Below, one piece after another: positions 27,519-34,960 of a stretch of 64,000 nucleotides of DNA. Source of the DNA: an uncultured Acetatifactor sp. GTDB lineage: Bacteria; Bacillota; Clostridia; Lachnospirales; Lachnospiraceae. The translations under genes and the position numbers were made by a program. The stretch lies in the NCBI GenBank assembly GCA_947581865.1, contig CANPWA010000008.1, positions 1 to 64,000 of the forward strand, written 5' to 3'. The first letter of the stretch is position 1. Each line of letters opens with the position of its first letter. Under the pieces are notes generated by a model. It made no database searches. It was not told the DNA's origin and saw only the letters and a program-made list of their open reading frames with translations.

Positions 27519-27947
27519 TCAGGGAGCAGGCGCCGCCTCCCAGGAATTGGTGACGATCACGATCTTCCTGTATGTGTCAATGCTGACATGGACCGTCTGC
27601 GCGCCGGCAGCCTCATACTTCTTTGAGACAAAATCGACGCTGTCCGGAATGATCCTGTGAAGTTCCTCCTCCAGCGGTGTAATATCCGATGTAACCGGGC
27701 TGCCCTCATCGATGGTGACCGTGGCATACACATCCCCGCTGGGCAGGGCGTCATAGACATCCATCGAAGCGCAGGCAACCTTCACCGCGCTCTCCACCTC
27801 ACTCAGAAAGGTTTCATCCTTCTGTATCCGGGAACTTTCCACATACCTCAGAAGCTGAGGTGTCAGGACGCTCATCAGCACCGCCATGATGGCAATGGTG
27901 ATGATCAGTTCCATCAAGGAAAACCCCCTGTTATCCATCCCCTTCAT
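27519..27947 (-). CDS. Second type IV pilin (ComGC/PilA-like)
   Basis: The 142-residue prepilin (ATG at 27947, AGGTGG five bases upstream) has the class III signal DNRGFSLMELIITIAIMAVL with Glu5. It is a paralog of the pilin at 28812-29228: both share LTPQLLRYVESSR / LAPQLLKYVESSR and the same C-terminal layout. It is separated from that pilin by the prepilin peptidase gene. It may be an alternative major subunit or an abundant minor one. Confidence 0.85.
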   Translation of the reverse strand: MKGMDNRGFSLMELIITIAIMAVLMSVLTPQLLRYVESSRIQKDETFLSEVESAVKVACASMDVYDALPSGDVYATVTIDEGSPVTSDITPLEEELHRIIPDSVDFVSKKYEAAGAQTVHVSIDTYRKIVIVTNSWEAAPAP

Positions 27948-27986
27948 AAAAACCACCTGCAGAACATTTTCTCAAAAATCTTACTG

Positions 27987-28745
27987 TCAGAAACCGAGCA
28001 GCCCAAGATACCAGGCGATCATCTCGCTTCCCCAGAGCGCCGATATGGCTACGCCCAGGGAAAGATACGGTCCCATGGCCAGTACATGCCCCTGTTTGGA
28101 TACCTTCATACGGATCACATGGATCACCGAGCCGATGATACATCCCAACAGGAAAGCCAGCACATTTCTCTGCCAGCCCAAAAGCAGCCCCGTGGCTCCC
28201 ATCAGCCTCACATCGCCGCCGCCGATCGCCGCGCCGTTGGAGAGTCTGTAGAGCAGATACAAAACCAGACTGACGGCTACAAGGCCGACCGCGTACTCCG
28301 TCCAGTGTTCCATGTCCGTCGCAACGCGGATCAGCCCCAGCGCCAGTATGAAATAATTAAATCCGATCGGGATTTCATAAGTTCTGAAATCTATCACACT
28401 CAGCGCAAGGAGCGCGCTGAAAAGCAAGCAGTAGAGTAGGGATTCTATGCTTAGTCCATATCTGGCAAACACCACCAGATACAGCACCCCATTCAGCCCC
28501 TCCACAAGAGGGTACTGAATGGAGAGCTTTTCTTTACATTTCCGACACTTCCCGCCCAGCGCCAGATAACTGAACAGAGGGATCAGATCGAACCACCGGA
28601 GCTGATACCCGCAGCTCATGCAGTGGGACCTGGTCATCACCAGGTTTTCCTTCTTCGGGATCCGATAGATCAGTACGTTCAGGAAACTGCCGATCACAAT
28701 TCCATATGCAAATAGGATCATGTAAAATAAAATCGCCGGGAACAT
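27987..28745 (-). CDS. pilD: Prepilin peptidase/N-methyltransferase
   Basis: This bifunctional aspartic protease (family A24) cleaves and N-methylates prepilins. The N-terminal methyltransferase part has GSFLNVLIYRIP and two zinc-binding CxxC pairs (CMSCG, CRKCK). The protease part has both catalytic Asp residues, in SVIDFRTYEIP and GGGDVRLMG. The 252 residues and multiple membrane helices fit the family. It lies between the two pilin genes, so all the enzymes needed to mature the pilins are in the operon. Confidence 0.95.
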   Translation of the reverse strand: MFPAILFYMILFAYGIVIGSFLNVLIYRIPKKENLVMTRSHCMSCGYQLRWFDLIPLFSYLALGGKCRKCKEKLSIQYPLVEGLNGVLYLVVFARYGLSIESLLYCLLFSALLALSVIDFRTYEIPIGFNYFILALGLIRVATDMEHWTEYAVGLVAVSLVLYLLYRLSNGAAIGGGDVRLMGATGLLLGWQRNVLAFLLGCIIGSVIHVIRMKVSKQGHVLAMGPYLSLGVAISALWGSEMIAWYLGLLGF

Positions 28746-28811
28746 GCGGGGTGTGTCCTTTCCATGCTGTCTAAGCCTAGTCAGTCAGATACATTCTGTC
28801 GGCAGAAGCCA

Positions 28812-29228
28812 TCAACCATCAATCAGAGCCTGCCAAGCAGGGTCTTTCTCCAGCTTGAAGGTACCTGCGGAAGCATCGAAACTAATTGTGATTGTGCCGC
28901 CGGTGCAGGACTTGGAGGTCAGCTTGATAGGATCGGGAATGGTCTTAAGCAGCTCCTCCTGCAGTTCAGCGCAGTCGGATTGAACATTATTGCCGTTGGT
29001 AATGGTAACAGTATTGCCATCAGATACTGCATTGTAGATCTTCTCCACACTCAGAGCGATCTTGGTCGCATTCTCCACCTCGCTCATTGCGGTCAGGTCA
29101 GACTGCAGTCTGGAACTCTCCACATATTTCAGAAGCTGGGGAGCCAGAACACCCATCAGCACTGCCATGATGGCAATAACGATGATCAGCTCTACGAGAG
29201 AGAAACCTTTGTTGTTCATCTTTTTCAT
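28812..29228 (-). CDS. pilA: Major type IV pilin
   Basis: This is a compact 138-residue pilin with the class III signal NNKGFSLVELIIVIAIMAVL, Glu5, and the AGGAGA-type site AAGGAG nine bases before the ATG. The mature protein has two Cys residues (CAELQ, KSCTGG), which could form the C-terminal disulfide of many pilins. Its position directly after pilC, the RNA hairpins before it and the typical size make it the best candidate for the main subunit. Confidence 0.85.
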   Translation of the reverse strand: MKKMNNKGFSLVELIIVIAIMAVLMGVLAPQLLKYVESSRLQSDLTAMSEVENATKIALSVEKIYNAVSDGNTVTITNGNNVQSDCAELQEELLKTIPDPIKLTSKSCTGGTITISFDASAGTFKLEKDPAWQALIDG

Positions 29229-29273
29229 AATACATTTCTCCTTTTCATTGAATATAGTGTTTATATCTGATTC

Positions 29274-29344
29274 GCCCGTCCCTACCCGGGCAGATCATTC
29301 TGATTTGGTACGGCAGGAAACACCGTCTGCGGTCTGCCTGCCGT
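29274..29344 (-). other. Two intercistronic hairpins between pilC and the major pilin
   Basis: Immediately after the pilC stop, ACGGCAGG (29310-29317) pairs with CCTGCCGT (29337-29344). A second hairpin (GCCCG, 29274-29278, with CGGGC, 29287-29291) lies closer to the pilin. Neither is followed by a T run. Such structures often mark mRNA processing and stabilisation ahead of an abundant subunit; that role is inference. Confidence 0.45.
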
Positions 29345-30559
29345 TTACAGGTTGCCCAGCGCCTCATACATCGTGAGCATGGGAGCCATACATGCGGCGA
29401 TCAGCCCGCCCACCACTACGGCCAGGACAATGATGATCATGGGTTCCATGGCGGCCATCAGCGACTGCACTGCCATCTCCACTTCCTCATCGTAATAGTC
29501 CGCCAGTTTATCCAGCATCTCTTCCGTATTACCGGCCTCCTCGCCGATGCGGATCATATGGTACACCATGGGAGGGAACAGCCCGCATTCCTCCAAAGGT
29601 CTGGAGAGGGGCAGCCCGATGGTGATCTCATCCTTCGCATTCTTGAGCGCCTCCTGGAAATATACATTTCCCACCACCCCGGAGACAATGTCCACCGCCT
29701 CGATCAGCGGCACGCCGGCGCCCAGCAGGGTGCTTAAAGTCCTTGCCGTCAGGGAAGACGCGGACTTGATGGTCATATTGTTCAGGATGGGCACCTTGAG
29801 CGCCAGTTTCCCGAATACATGTTTCCCGGCATCTGTCTTGGAAAACATGATCACGCCCACCACCAGGGCGATCACAAGCGGGATGATGATAAACCAGTAA
29901 TCGATCAGGAAATCACTCATCGCCACATACATCTTGGTGATCCAGGGAAGCTCCGTCCCCATATCCTCAAACATGGTGGCGTAATTGGGGATGACCACCA
30001 CCAGCATGACAACGGATACAATGATCGCCACCACGCAGACCGCGATGGGATAGATCATGGCCTTCTTGATCATCGCCTGGGTCTTTGCCGAGCTCTCCAG
30101 CTGTTCGGACACACGCTCCAGAGCCGTGTCCAGATTACCGGAAGCCTCGCCCGCTGAGACCATGTTGATCATCAGTTCCGGGAAGATATTCCTGTGTTCT
30201 CCCATGGCCGAGGCAAGACTCTCGCCCCGTTCCACACTCACGCGCACTTCCCTCTCCGTCGCCTGAAGCTTTTTGTTCTCCGTCTGTTCGGCAAGCATCT
30301 TTAAGGATTCGATCAGGGTCACGCCCGCCCGGTTCATGCTGACGAACTGACGGCACATAACGCCCAGGTCCCTGGCTTTGGGTTTCTTGCCAAAATCAAA
30401 GCTGAGCTCCTTTCCAAAAGCGCCCTGCGGCTTCACGCTGACCACTGTCAGATCCTTCTGTCTGATCTGCTGTTTTGCCTGGTCAATGTTTTCTGCGGTA
30501 ACAGAGCCTTTCACTTCCTTGCCTGTCTTGTCAACGGCAACGTAACCAAATGAAGCCAT
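29345..30559 (-). CDS. pilC: Type IV pilus platform protein PilC
   Basis: PilC is the inner-membrane platform protein on which PilB and PilT act. The 404 residues contain two GspF domains (about 70-190 and 270-395) with the typical AMIKKAMIYPI and LTARTLSTLLGAGVPL / PPMVYHMIRIGEEAGN motifs and three main membrane helices. It follows pilB by 44 bp. Confidence 0.95.
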   Translation of the reverse strand: MASFGYVAVDKTGKEVKGSVTAENIDQAKQQIRQKDLTVVSVKPQGAFGKELSFDFGKKPKARDLGVMCRQFVSMNRAGVTLIESLKMLAEQTENKKLQATEREVRVSVERGESLASAMGEHRNIFPELMINMVSAGEASGNLDTALERVSEQLESSAKTQAMIKKAMIYPIAVCVVAIIVSVVMLVVVIPNYATMFEDMGTELPWITKMYVAMSDFLIDYWFIIIPLVIALVVGVIMFSKTDAGKHVFGKLALKVPILNNMTIKSASSLTARTLSTLLGAGVPLIEAVDIVSGVVGNVYFQEALKNAKDEITIGLPLSRPLEECGLFPPMVYHMIRIGEEAGNTEEMLDKLADYYDEEVEMAVQSLMAAMEPMIIIVLAVVVGGLIAACMAPMLTMYEALGNL

Positions 30560-30603
30560 TCCTCATCCTCCCGATTCTATAGGTGTAAAACATTCTTTCC
30601 GTC

Positions 30604-32295
30604 TTATTCTTCAAAGGCAACCCGGAGCATCTCGCTGAAGGAGGTGACGCCCTCCACCACATACTCCGCAGAACTGATGCGCAGCGTGCGCATTCCCTCT
30701 GCCATTGCCTGCTCTTTCAATTTCTCCGCGCCCTCCCGCTTACTGATGATACGTCTCAGAGCAGGGCTCATCTTCATGATCTCATAGACGCCGATACGAC
30801 CCTTATAGCCTGTCTCCGAACACTGGGGGCATCCGCAGGGCTCATAGATGGTGAGCGGCTGGTTTTCGGGAACATTCAGAAGTTTCTTCTCCTCCTCCGT
30901 GGCTTCCTTCGCCTTCTTGCAGGCAGGGCAGAGTCTCCGCACCAGACGCTGGGCGATGATGCCCACCACGGAATCCGCGATCAGATAGGACTCCAGCCCC
31001 ATATCCTCCAGACGGGTGACTGTCGCCGCGGTGGAGTTGGTATGCAGGGTGCTCACCACCAGGTGGCCGGTGATGGAAGCCTGGACAGCGATGGAAGCCG
31101 TCTCCTGGTCACGGATCTCACCGATCATGATGATATCGGGGTCCTGACGCAGAATGGAACGCAGCGCCGAGGCAAAGGTCAGATCCGCCTTGTTGTTGGT
31201 CTGTACCTGATTGATGCCGTCGATATTCGCCTCCACCGGGTCCTCAACGGTGATGATGTTCACGTCCTCTGTATTCAGCTCGCTGAGCGCCGTATACAGC
31301 GTGGTGGACTTACCGGAACCGGTGGGACCGGTAACCAGAATGATACCGTGGGGATTCTTCAATATGTAATCCAGCTGCTCCATCTCGTAAGGTTTGAGAC
31401 CGAGCTGACTCTTTTCCCTGTTCAGCGCCGTCTTCATGGCAAGACGCATTACGACTTTCTCTCCGTAGACCGTAGGCAGGATGGATACACGGATATCGTA
31501 CTCCACCCGGTCAACCATCTGGGTGATACGCCCGTCCTGAGGTTTCCTCTTCTCGGAGATGTCCATGCCGCCGATGATCTTGATACGCGCGATGATGGAC
31601 GAAAGGACGCTGGGGCTGTAACGCATACGCTCATAGAGTGCGCCGTCGATCCGGTACCGCACGCGGATATAGGTCTCCATGGGTTCAATATGTATATCGG
31701 ATGCGCGCTGGCGCGCCGCCTTCTCAATGATCTCCTTGACCAGCGTAACGATGGGAGAATTGGAAACCGCCTCATCCTCCACAAGATCCGCTGCCGCGTC
31801 AAGATTCTTCTCCTTGGCGTACGCCTCCAGGGCGGAACTCATCTCTTTCTGACCAAAGAACTTGTCGATCGCCATCCGGATGCTCCGGCTGGTAGCCACC
31901 ACCGGCTCCACCTGATAGTTGGTGATCAGGTTGATATCATCCTGGGCATTGTAATCCAAAGGATCCGACATTGCCACCCGCAGCACACTGAGATTGTCCT
32001 CTCTGAACGCATAAGGAAACACGGTATGCTTTTTCAGCACATCAATGGGCACCAGGTCCAGGATCGCCTTATCCACCGACACATTCGCCAGGTCTACCGT
32101 GTCCAGCCCAAGCTGCTGGCTCAGCGCAAGAACCAGATTGTCCTCCGTCACAATGTTCTGCTCTATCAGATATTCGCCCAGCTTCTTGCCCGCTTTGCGG
32201 TGCTCTGACAGCGCAGCGGTAAGCTGTTCTTCCGTGATGAGTCTGCTGTTTACAAGGATTTCACCCAAGCGGATCTTTTTTCTGCCAAAATCCAT
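30604..32295 (-). CDS. pilB: Type IV pilus extension ATPase PilB (GspE family)
   Basis: PilB is the hexameric motor that powers pilus extension. The 563 residues have an N-terminal MshEN-type domain (about 1-150), which in relatives can bind cyclic di-GMP. They also have Walker A GPTGSGKSTT, the Asp and His boxes, Walker B DPDIIMIGEIRD, and a tetracysteine zinc site (CPACKK ... CGCPQC). It is the first gene of the pilus operon, 50 bp downstream of a consensus promoter. Confidence 0.96.
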   Translation of the reverse strand: MDFGRKKIRLGEILVNSRLITEEQLTAALSEHRKAGKKLGEYLIEQNIVTEDNLVLALSQQLGLDTVDLANVSVDKAILDLVPIDVLKKHTVFPYAFREDNLSVLRVAMSDPLDYNAQDDINLITNYQVEPVVATSRSIRMAIDKFFGQKEMSSALEAYAKEKNLDAAADLVEDEAVSNSPIVTLVKEIIEKAARQRASDIHIEPMETYIRVRYRIDGALYERMRYSPSVLSSIIARIKIIGGMDISEKRKPQDGRITQMVDRVEYDIRVSILPTVYGEKVVMRLAMKTALNREKSQLGLKPYEMEQLDYILKNPHGIILVTGPTGSGKSTTLYTALSELNTEDVNIITVEDPVEANIDGINQVQTNNKADLTFASALRSILRQDPDIIMIGEIRDQETASIAVQASITGHLVVSTLHTNSTAATVTRLEDMGLESYLIADSVVGIIAQRLVRRLCPACKKAKEATEEEKKLLNVPENQPLTIYEPCGCPQCSETGYKGRIGVYEIMKMSPALRRIISKREGAEKLKEQAMAEGMRTLRISSAEYVVEGVTSFSEMLRVAFEE

Positions 32296-32344
32296 TTTCC
32301 ACGCCCCGACTTAATTTTTTAACAATTTATTAAATGTTTATTAA

Positions 32345-32373
32345 ATTATAACCCTATATTCCCGTCTTGTCAA
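32345..32373 (-). promoter_or_regulatory. Consensus SigA promoter of the type IV pilus operon
   Basis: The minus strand has a perfect TTGACA (32368-32373), a 17-base spacer and a perfect TATAAT (32345-32350). The start site would be near 32338, leaving a leader of about 43 bases before pilB. That is too short for a cyclic di-GMP riboswitch. Such a strong promoter suggests steady expression or an unseen repressor. Confidence 0.88.
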
Positions 32374-32392
32374 CAAAATATGGTATGGAGGA

Positions 32393-34483
32393 TCATTTTT
32401 CCTGCAGGGGCAGCCATATATCCCGACAGATTCCCTCCCCCAGTAATATATCGTATTCCATGATCTTAAAATGGTTCAGCGCCTCCGCCTGCTCTCCGGT
32501 GCACTCCACAAGCGCCTTTCCCTCTCCGTCCAGCACGAATGCCCGGGCATTGGCCCGGAACAGGCTTCTCTCATAACGAAGGATCTGTGTCATCCCGGCA
32601 TCCGGCAGCCCCGCGCGCTCCAAAAGGATCTGCGGCAGATAATAGATGCCCTCCCCCGCAAACCGAAAGGGTTCCTCCGAACGGCTGCTCCACATCAGCA
32701 CCGGGACGGAATAAAGGCGTCTTAAGAGCTCGTCGGAAGAAAGCCGCTGCGGGATCTCCTCCCCTCCGGAAGCGTCCGGGGGATCGTTTTCTGAGAGACC
32801 GGCAGAGCCTTCCCCCGGAAGCTTCTGTTCCCAATCCACCAGCAAAGTGCCCCTGGCGTTCAGTTCTTCCTCCGCCGCGTCCATTCCCACCGCCTCCAGG
32901 ATCCCGCTGCTGAAATTCGGCATATGGTCCCCGTACATGAGAAGGATCACCGGTTCCTCCTTCCGGGAAAAATATTCCACCAACATACGATATGCCTCCC
33001 CGGCAAGATATATGCCATTCACATAATTTACCAGGGCCGTCTCGTCTGCCCGGCTCAGCTGTTTTCGGGTGCTGACCGAAATGGGATAATCATACTCCTG
33101 CGTCAGATTATTGAGATTGCCCTTCGGATACTCCAGGTTCAAACCGTGGTTCGCTACGGAGACCGCCCAGATAAAGCGGTTTTCTCCCTCCCCGTTCTCG
33201 TACTCCTCAATGATCTGCTCCGCCAGCGCCTCGTCGGAAATATAATGGGTATACAGCCCGTCGTGGCTCATATCCTCCGCAAAGACCGTCCTGTCAAATC
33301 CCATATTGTCATACACCTGCCTGCGGCTGTAAAATTCTCCATAATAAGGATGTATGGCAACCGTATCATAATCCAAAGCGTTAAAATAATCCACCACCGT
33401 GGGGAGTTTCCTGTCCAGAGTCCGGGAGTACACCCCCGAACTTCCCACATAATATTTCGTGTTGAGCCCCGTCAGAAATTCCGCCTCGGAGCTGACGGTG
33501 CCTCCTCCGTACACATTGGTGGTCAGATAACCGCTGCTGCACTCAGCCTCCAGCTCCTTAAACGGTTCCATGGGATCTTTGGAAAAGGTGATGTATCCGG
33601 GATCCAGATTGTCCGTGTTCCACCAGGACTCATTCATGATCACAATGATATTGGGGCGGGCAGCGTCTCCCTGTTCCCAGACGCCCTCTCCCGCGCAGAC
33701 TTTTGAGGCATATTCCTCTCCCTTCCTCTTCAGGAAGGCAGAACTCTCCTCCACATCTCTCACATCAAAGGATTGCAGCGTGTCATCCCTCAAAAACTGG
33801 TATAACACAAACCGATTTTTTTCCGTCTGTGTGGGATTGACCGCATCCACCTCATCCAGCTGCAGCCTGGACGCCAAAAATCCTCTGCCGTAACAGGCAA
33901 AAAAGACACAGAGCGCCAGAATACACCCAAGGCGCACCGCCAGCCTGCGGCACCGCAGACGGAACGGAGAAGCTCCGTTCCTGCCGGATGCTTTGTTCTC
34001 TCCATCCGTCTTTGCCGCAGCAGCCCTCACCGCCTCCGCAAGAAATGCCAGCGCCGTAAACCCCAGCAGAACTCCCGCAAACAGAAACAGAAATCCGTCC
34101 GGTTCAAAACGGATATATTGTAATGCCATCCCGGCTGCCTCCGTCAGCCGGAAATCCTCCAGCTTCAGAAGCTCTCTCCGGTTTAAATATTTCAGATAAC
34201 TGGCGTGGGTCAGGCTGAACAATAACAACGATGTGAGCAGGACGCTGACCCCCGCATGCGTCGTGGCACTATACAGGATCCCCAGCAGGACCGCCACTGC
34301 CACCGCCTCGAAAGTGTACAGGGGCTCCACCGTGCTGCTCTGATAAAATTCCGGGAAAGAAACCCCGGGGCGCACGGTATAATAATCCATCAACACCGGC
34401 ACGTAGCTGGCATACATCCCCGCAAGACACAGCGTGAAAAAACCATATGCCAATTTTCTTTTCAAACCCTTTTTATCTTTCAT
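32393..34483 (-). CDS. LtaS-like membrane sulfatase (phosphoglycerol transferase family)
   Basis: Five membrane helices in the first 200 residues precede an extracellular sulfatase-fold domain (about 275-560). The LtaS-family signatures are present: PNIIVIMNESW, VYGGGTVSSEAEFLTG (with the Thr nucleophile) and LLMYGDHMPNF (metal ligands). The 696 residues slightly exceed typical LtaS. It would transfer glycerophosphate to an envelope polymer such as lipoteichoic acid; the exact substrate is not evident. It has its own promoter and precedes the pilus operon. Confidence 0.88.
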   Translation of the reverse strand: MKDKKGLKRKLAYGFFTLCLAGMYASYVPVLMDYYTVRPGVSFPEFYQSSTVEPLYTFEAVAVAVLLGILYSATTHAGVSVLLTSLLLFSLTHASYLKYLNRRELLKLEDFRLTEAAGMALQYIRFEPDGFLFLFAGVLLGFTALAFLAEAVRAAAAKTDGENKASGRNGASPFRLRCRRLAVRLGCILALCVFFACYGRGFLASRLQLDEVDAVNPTQTEKNRFVLYQFLRDDTLQSFDVRDVEESSAFLKRKGEEYASKVCAGEGVWEQGDAARPNIIVIMNESWWNTDNLDPGYITFSKDPMEPFKELEAECSSGYLTTNVYGGGTVSSEAEFLTGLNTKYYVGSSGVYSRTLDRKLPTVVDYFNALDYDTVAIHPYYGEFYSRRQVYDNMGFDRTVFAEDMSHDGLYTHYISDEALAEQIIEEYENGEGENRFIWAVSVANHGLNLEYPKGNLNNLTQEYDYPISVSTRKQLSRADETALVNYVNGIYLAGEAYRMLVEYFSRKEEPVILLMYGDHMPNFSSGILEAVGMDAAEEELNARGTLLVDWEQKLPGEGSAGLSENDPPDASGGEEIPQRLSSDELLRRLYSVPVLMWSSRSEEPFRFAGEGIYYLPQILLERAGLPDAGMTQILRYERSLFRANARAFVLDGEGKALVECTGEQAEALNHFKIMEYDILLGEGICRDIWLPLQEK

Positions 34484-34537
34484 ATCCGTATCTGCCCTTT
34501 CTCCGGGCTCTTTCTTTTCTCCGTCACTTCACCACCC

Positions 34538-34566
34538 GTTGTACCACAAACCCGCCGCAAAGTCAA
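34538..34566 (-). promoter_or_regulatory. Promoter of the LtaS-like gene
   Basis: The minus strand has TTGACT (34561-34566), 17 bases and TACAAC (34538-34543), 55 bp before the gene. The -35 is good and the -10 has 4 of 6 consensus bases. Confidence 0.6.
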
Positions 34567-34570
34567 CGAA

Positions 34571-34680
34571 GCCGCACCGCATAAAAAAGTTTCATAAAAA
34601 AGCCGCATAAAGGAAACGGCATAAAGGAAGCCGCATAAAGATAGCCGCATAAAGATAGCCGCATAAAGATAGCCGCACAA
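34571..34680 (-). repeat. Tandem repeat of a 14-bp GCCGCATAAAGATA unit
   Basis: GCCGCATAAAGATA is repeated three times in perfect tandem (about 34630-34671). It is flanked by degenerate 12-26 bp versions built on GCCGCATAAA from 34571, ending in GCCGCACAATAAAA. The array lies between the tRNA terminator and the promoter of the LtaS-like gene and encodes nothing I can support. Confidence 0.85.
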
Positions 34681-34682
34681 TA

Positions 34683-34715
34683 AAAAAGCATCGAAATCTT
34701 TCAATTTCAACGCTT
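34683..34715 (-). terminator. Intrinsic terminator after tRNA-Glu
   Basis: On the minus strand, AAAGCGTTGAAAT and ATTTCGATGCTTT form a 13-bp stem with G-T wobbles around a 6-base loop, followed by six T. It begins 28 bases after the tRNA. Confidence 0.8.
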
Positions 34716-34743
34716 TCGGGTTGGGCTGTTCCTGGAACAAAAA

Positions 34744-34815
34744 CAGCTGATAGGGGAATCGAACCCCTGTTTCCGCCGTGAGAGGGCGGCGTCTTAACCG
34801 CTTGACCAATCAGCC
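34744..34815 (-). tRNA. tRNA-Glu (anticodon CUC)
   Basis: The 72-base cloverleaf has an acceptor stem GGCTGAT/ATCAGCT (its first pair is a G-U wobble), D-loop TTGGTCAAGCGGTTAAGA, anticodon stem CCGCC/GGCGG with loop CTCTCAC (anticodon CTC), and T-arm AGGGGTTCGATTCCCCT. CCA is not encoded. The sequence is close to bacterial tRNA-Glu. CUC decodes GAG; a UUC isoacceptor must exist elsewhere. Confidence 0.95.
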
Positions 34816-34846
34816 ATTTCCTTATCCGCAATCGCGGTACTTGTTC

Positions 34847-34875
34847 ACTATACTACATCCAAAGATAAAATGCAA
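34847..34875 (-). promoter_or_regulatory. SigA-type promoter of tRNA-Glu
   Basis: The minus strand has TTGCAT (34870-34875), 17 bases and TATAGT (34847-34852), 31 bp before the tRNA 5' end. Confidence 0.8.
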
Positions 34876-34889
34876 GCTTTTTTTGATAA

Positions 34890-34940
34890 CTTTTCTTTTG
34901 CCTTCTTTTTGCCTTCTTTTTGCCTTCTTTTGCCGGATGC
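34890..34940 (-). repeat. 11-bp A-rich tandem repeat after polC
   Basis: TTTTGCCTTCT (plus strand) recurs three to four times in tandem between polC and the tRNA promoter. A short GCCGG/CCGGC hairpin lies at its polC-proximal end. There is no T tract in the direction of polC transcription, so I do not call it a terminator. Confidence 0.7.
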
Positions 34941-34960
34941 CGGCAGGAAACTCTGCCCCC

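Noticed and set aside
32296-32392. Cyclic di-GMP riboswitch upstream of pilB
   Set aside because: The leader is about 43 bases, too short for either known class.
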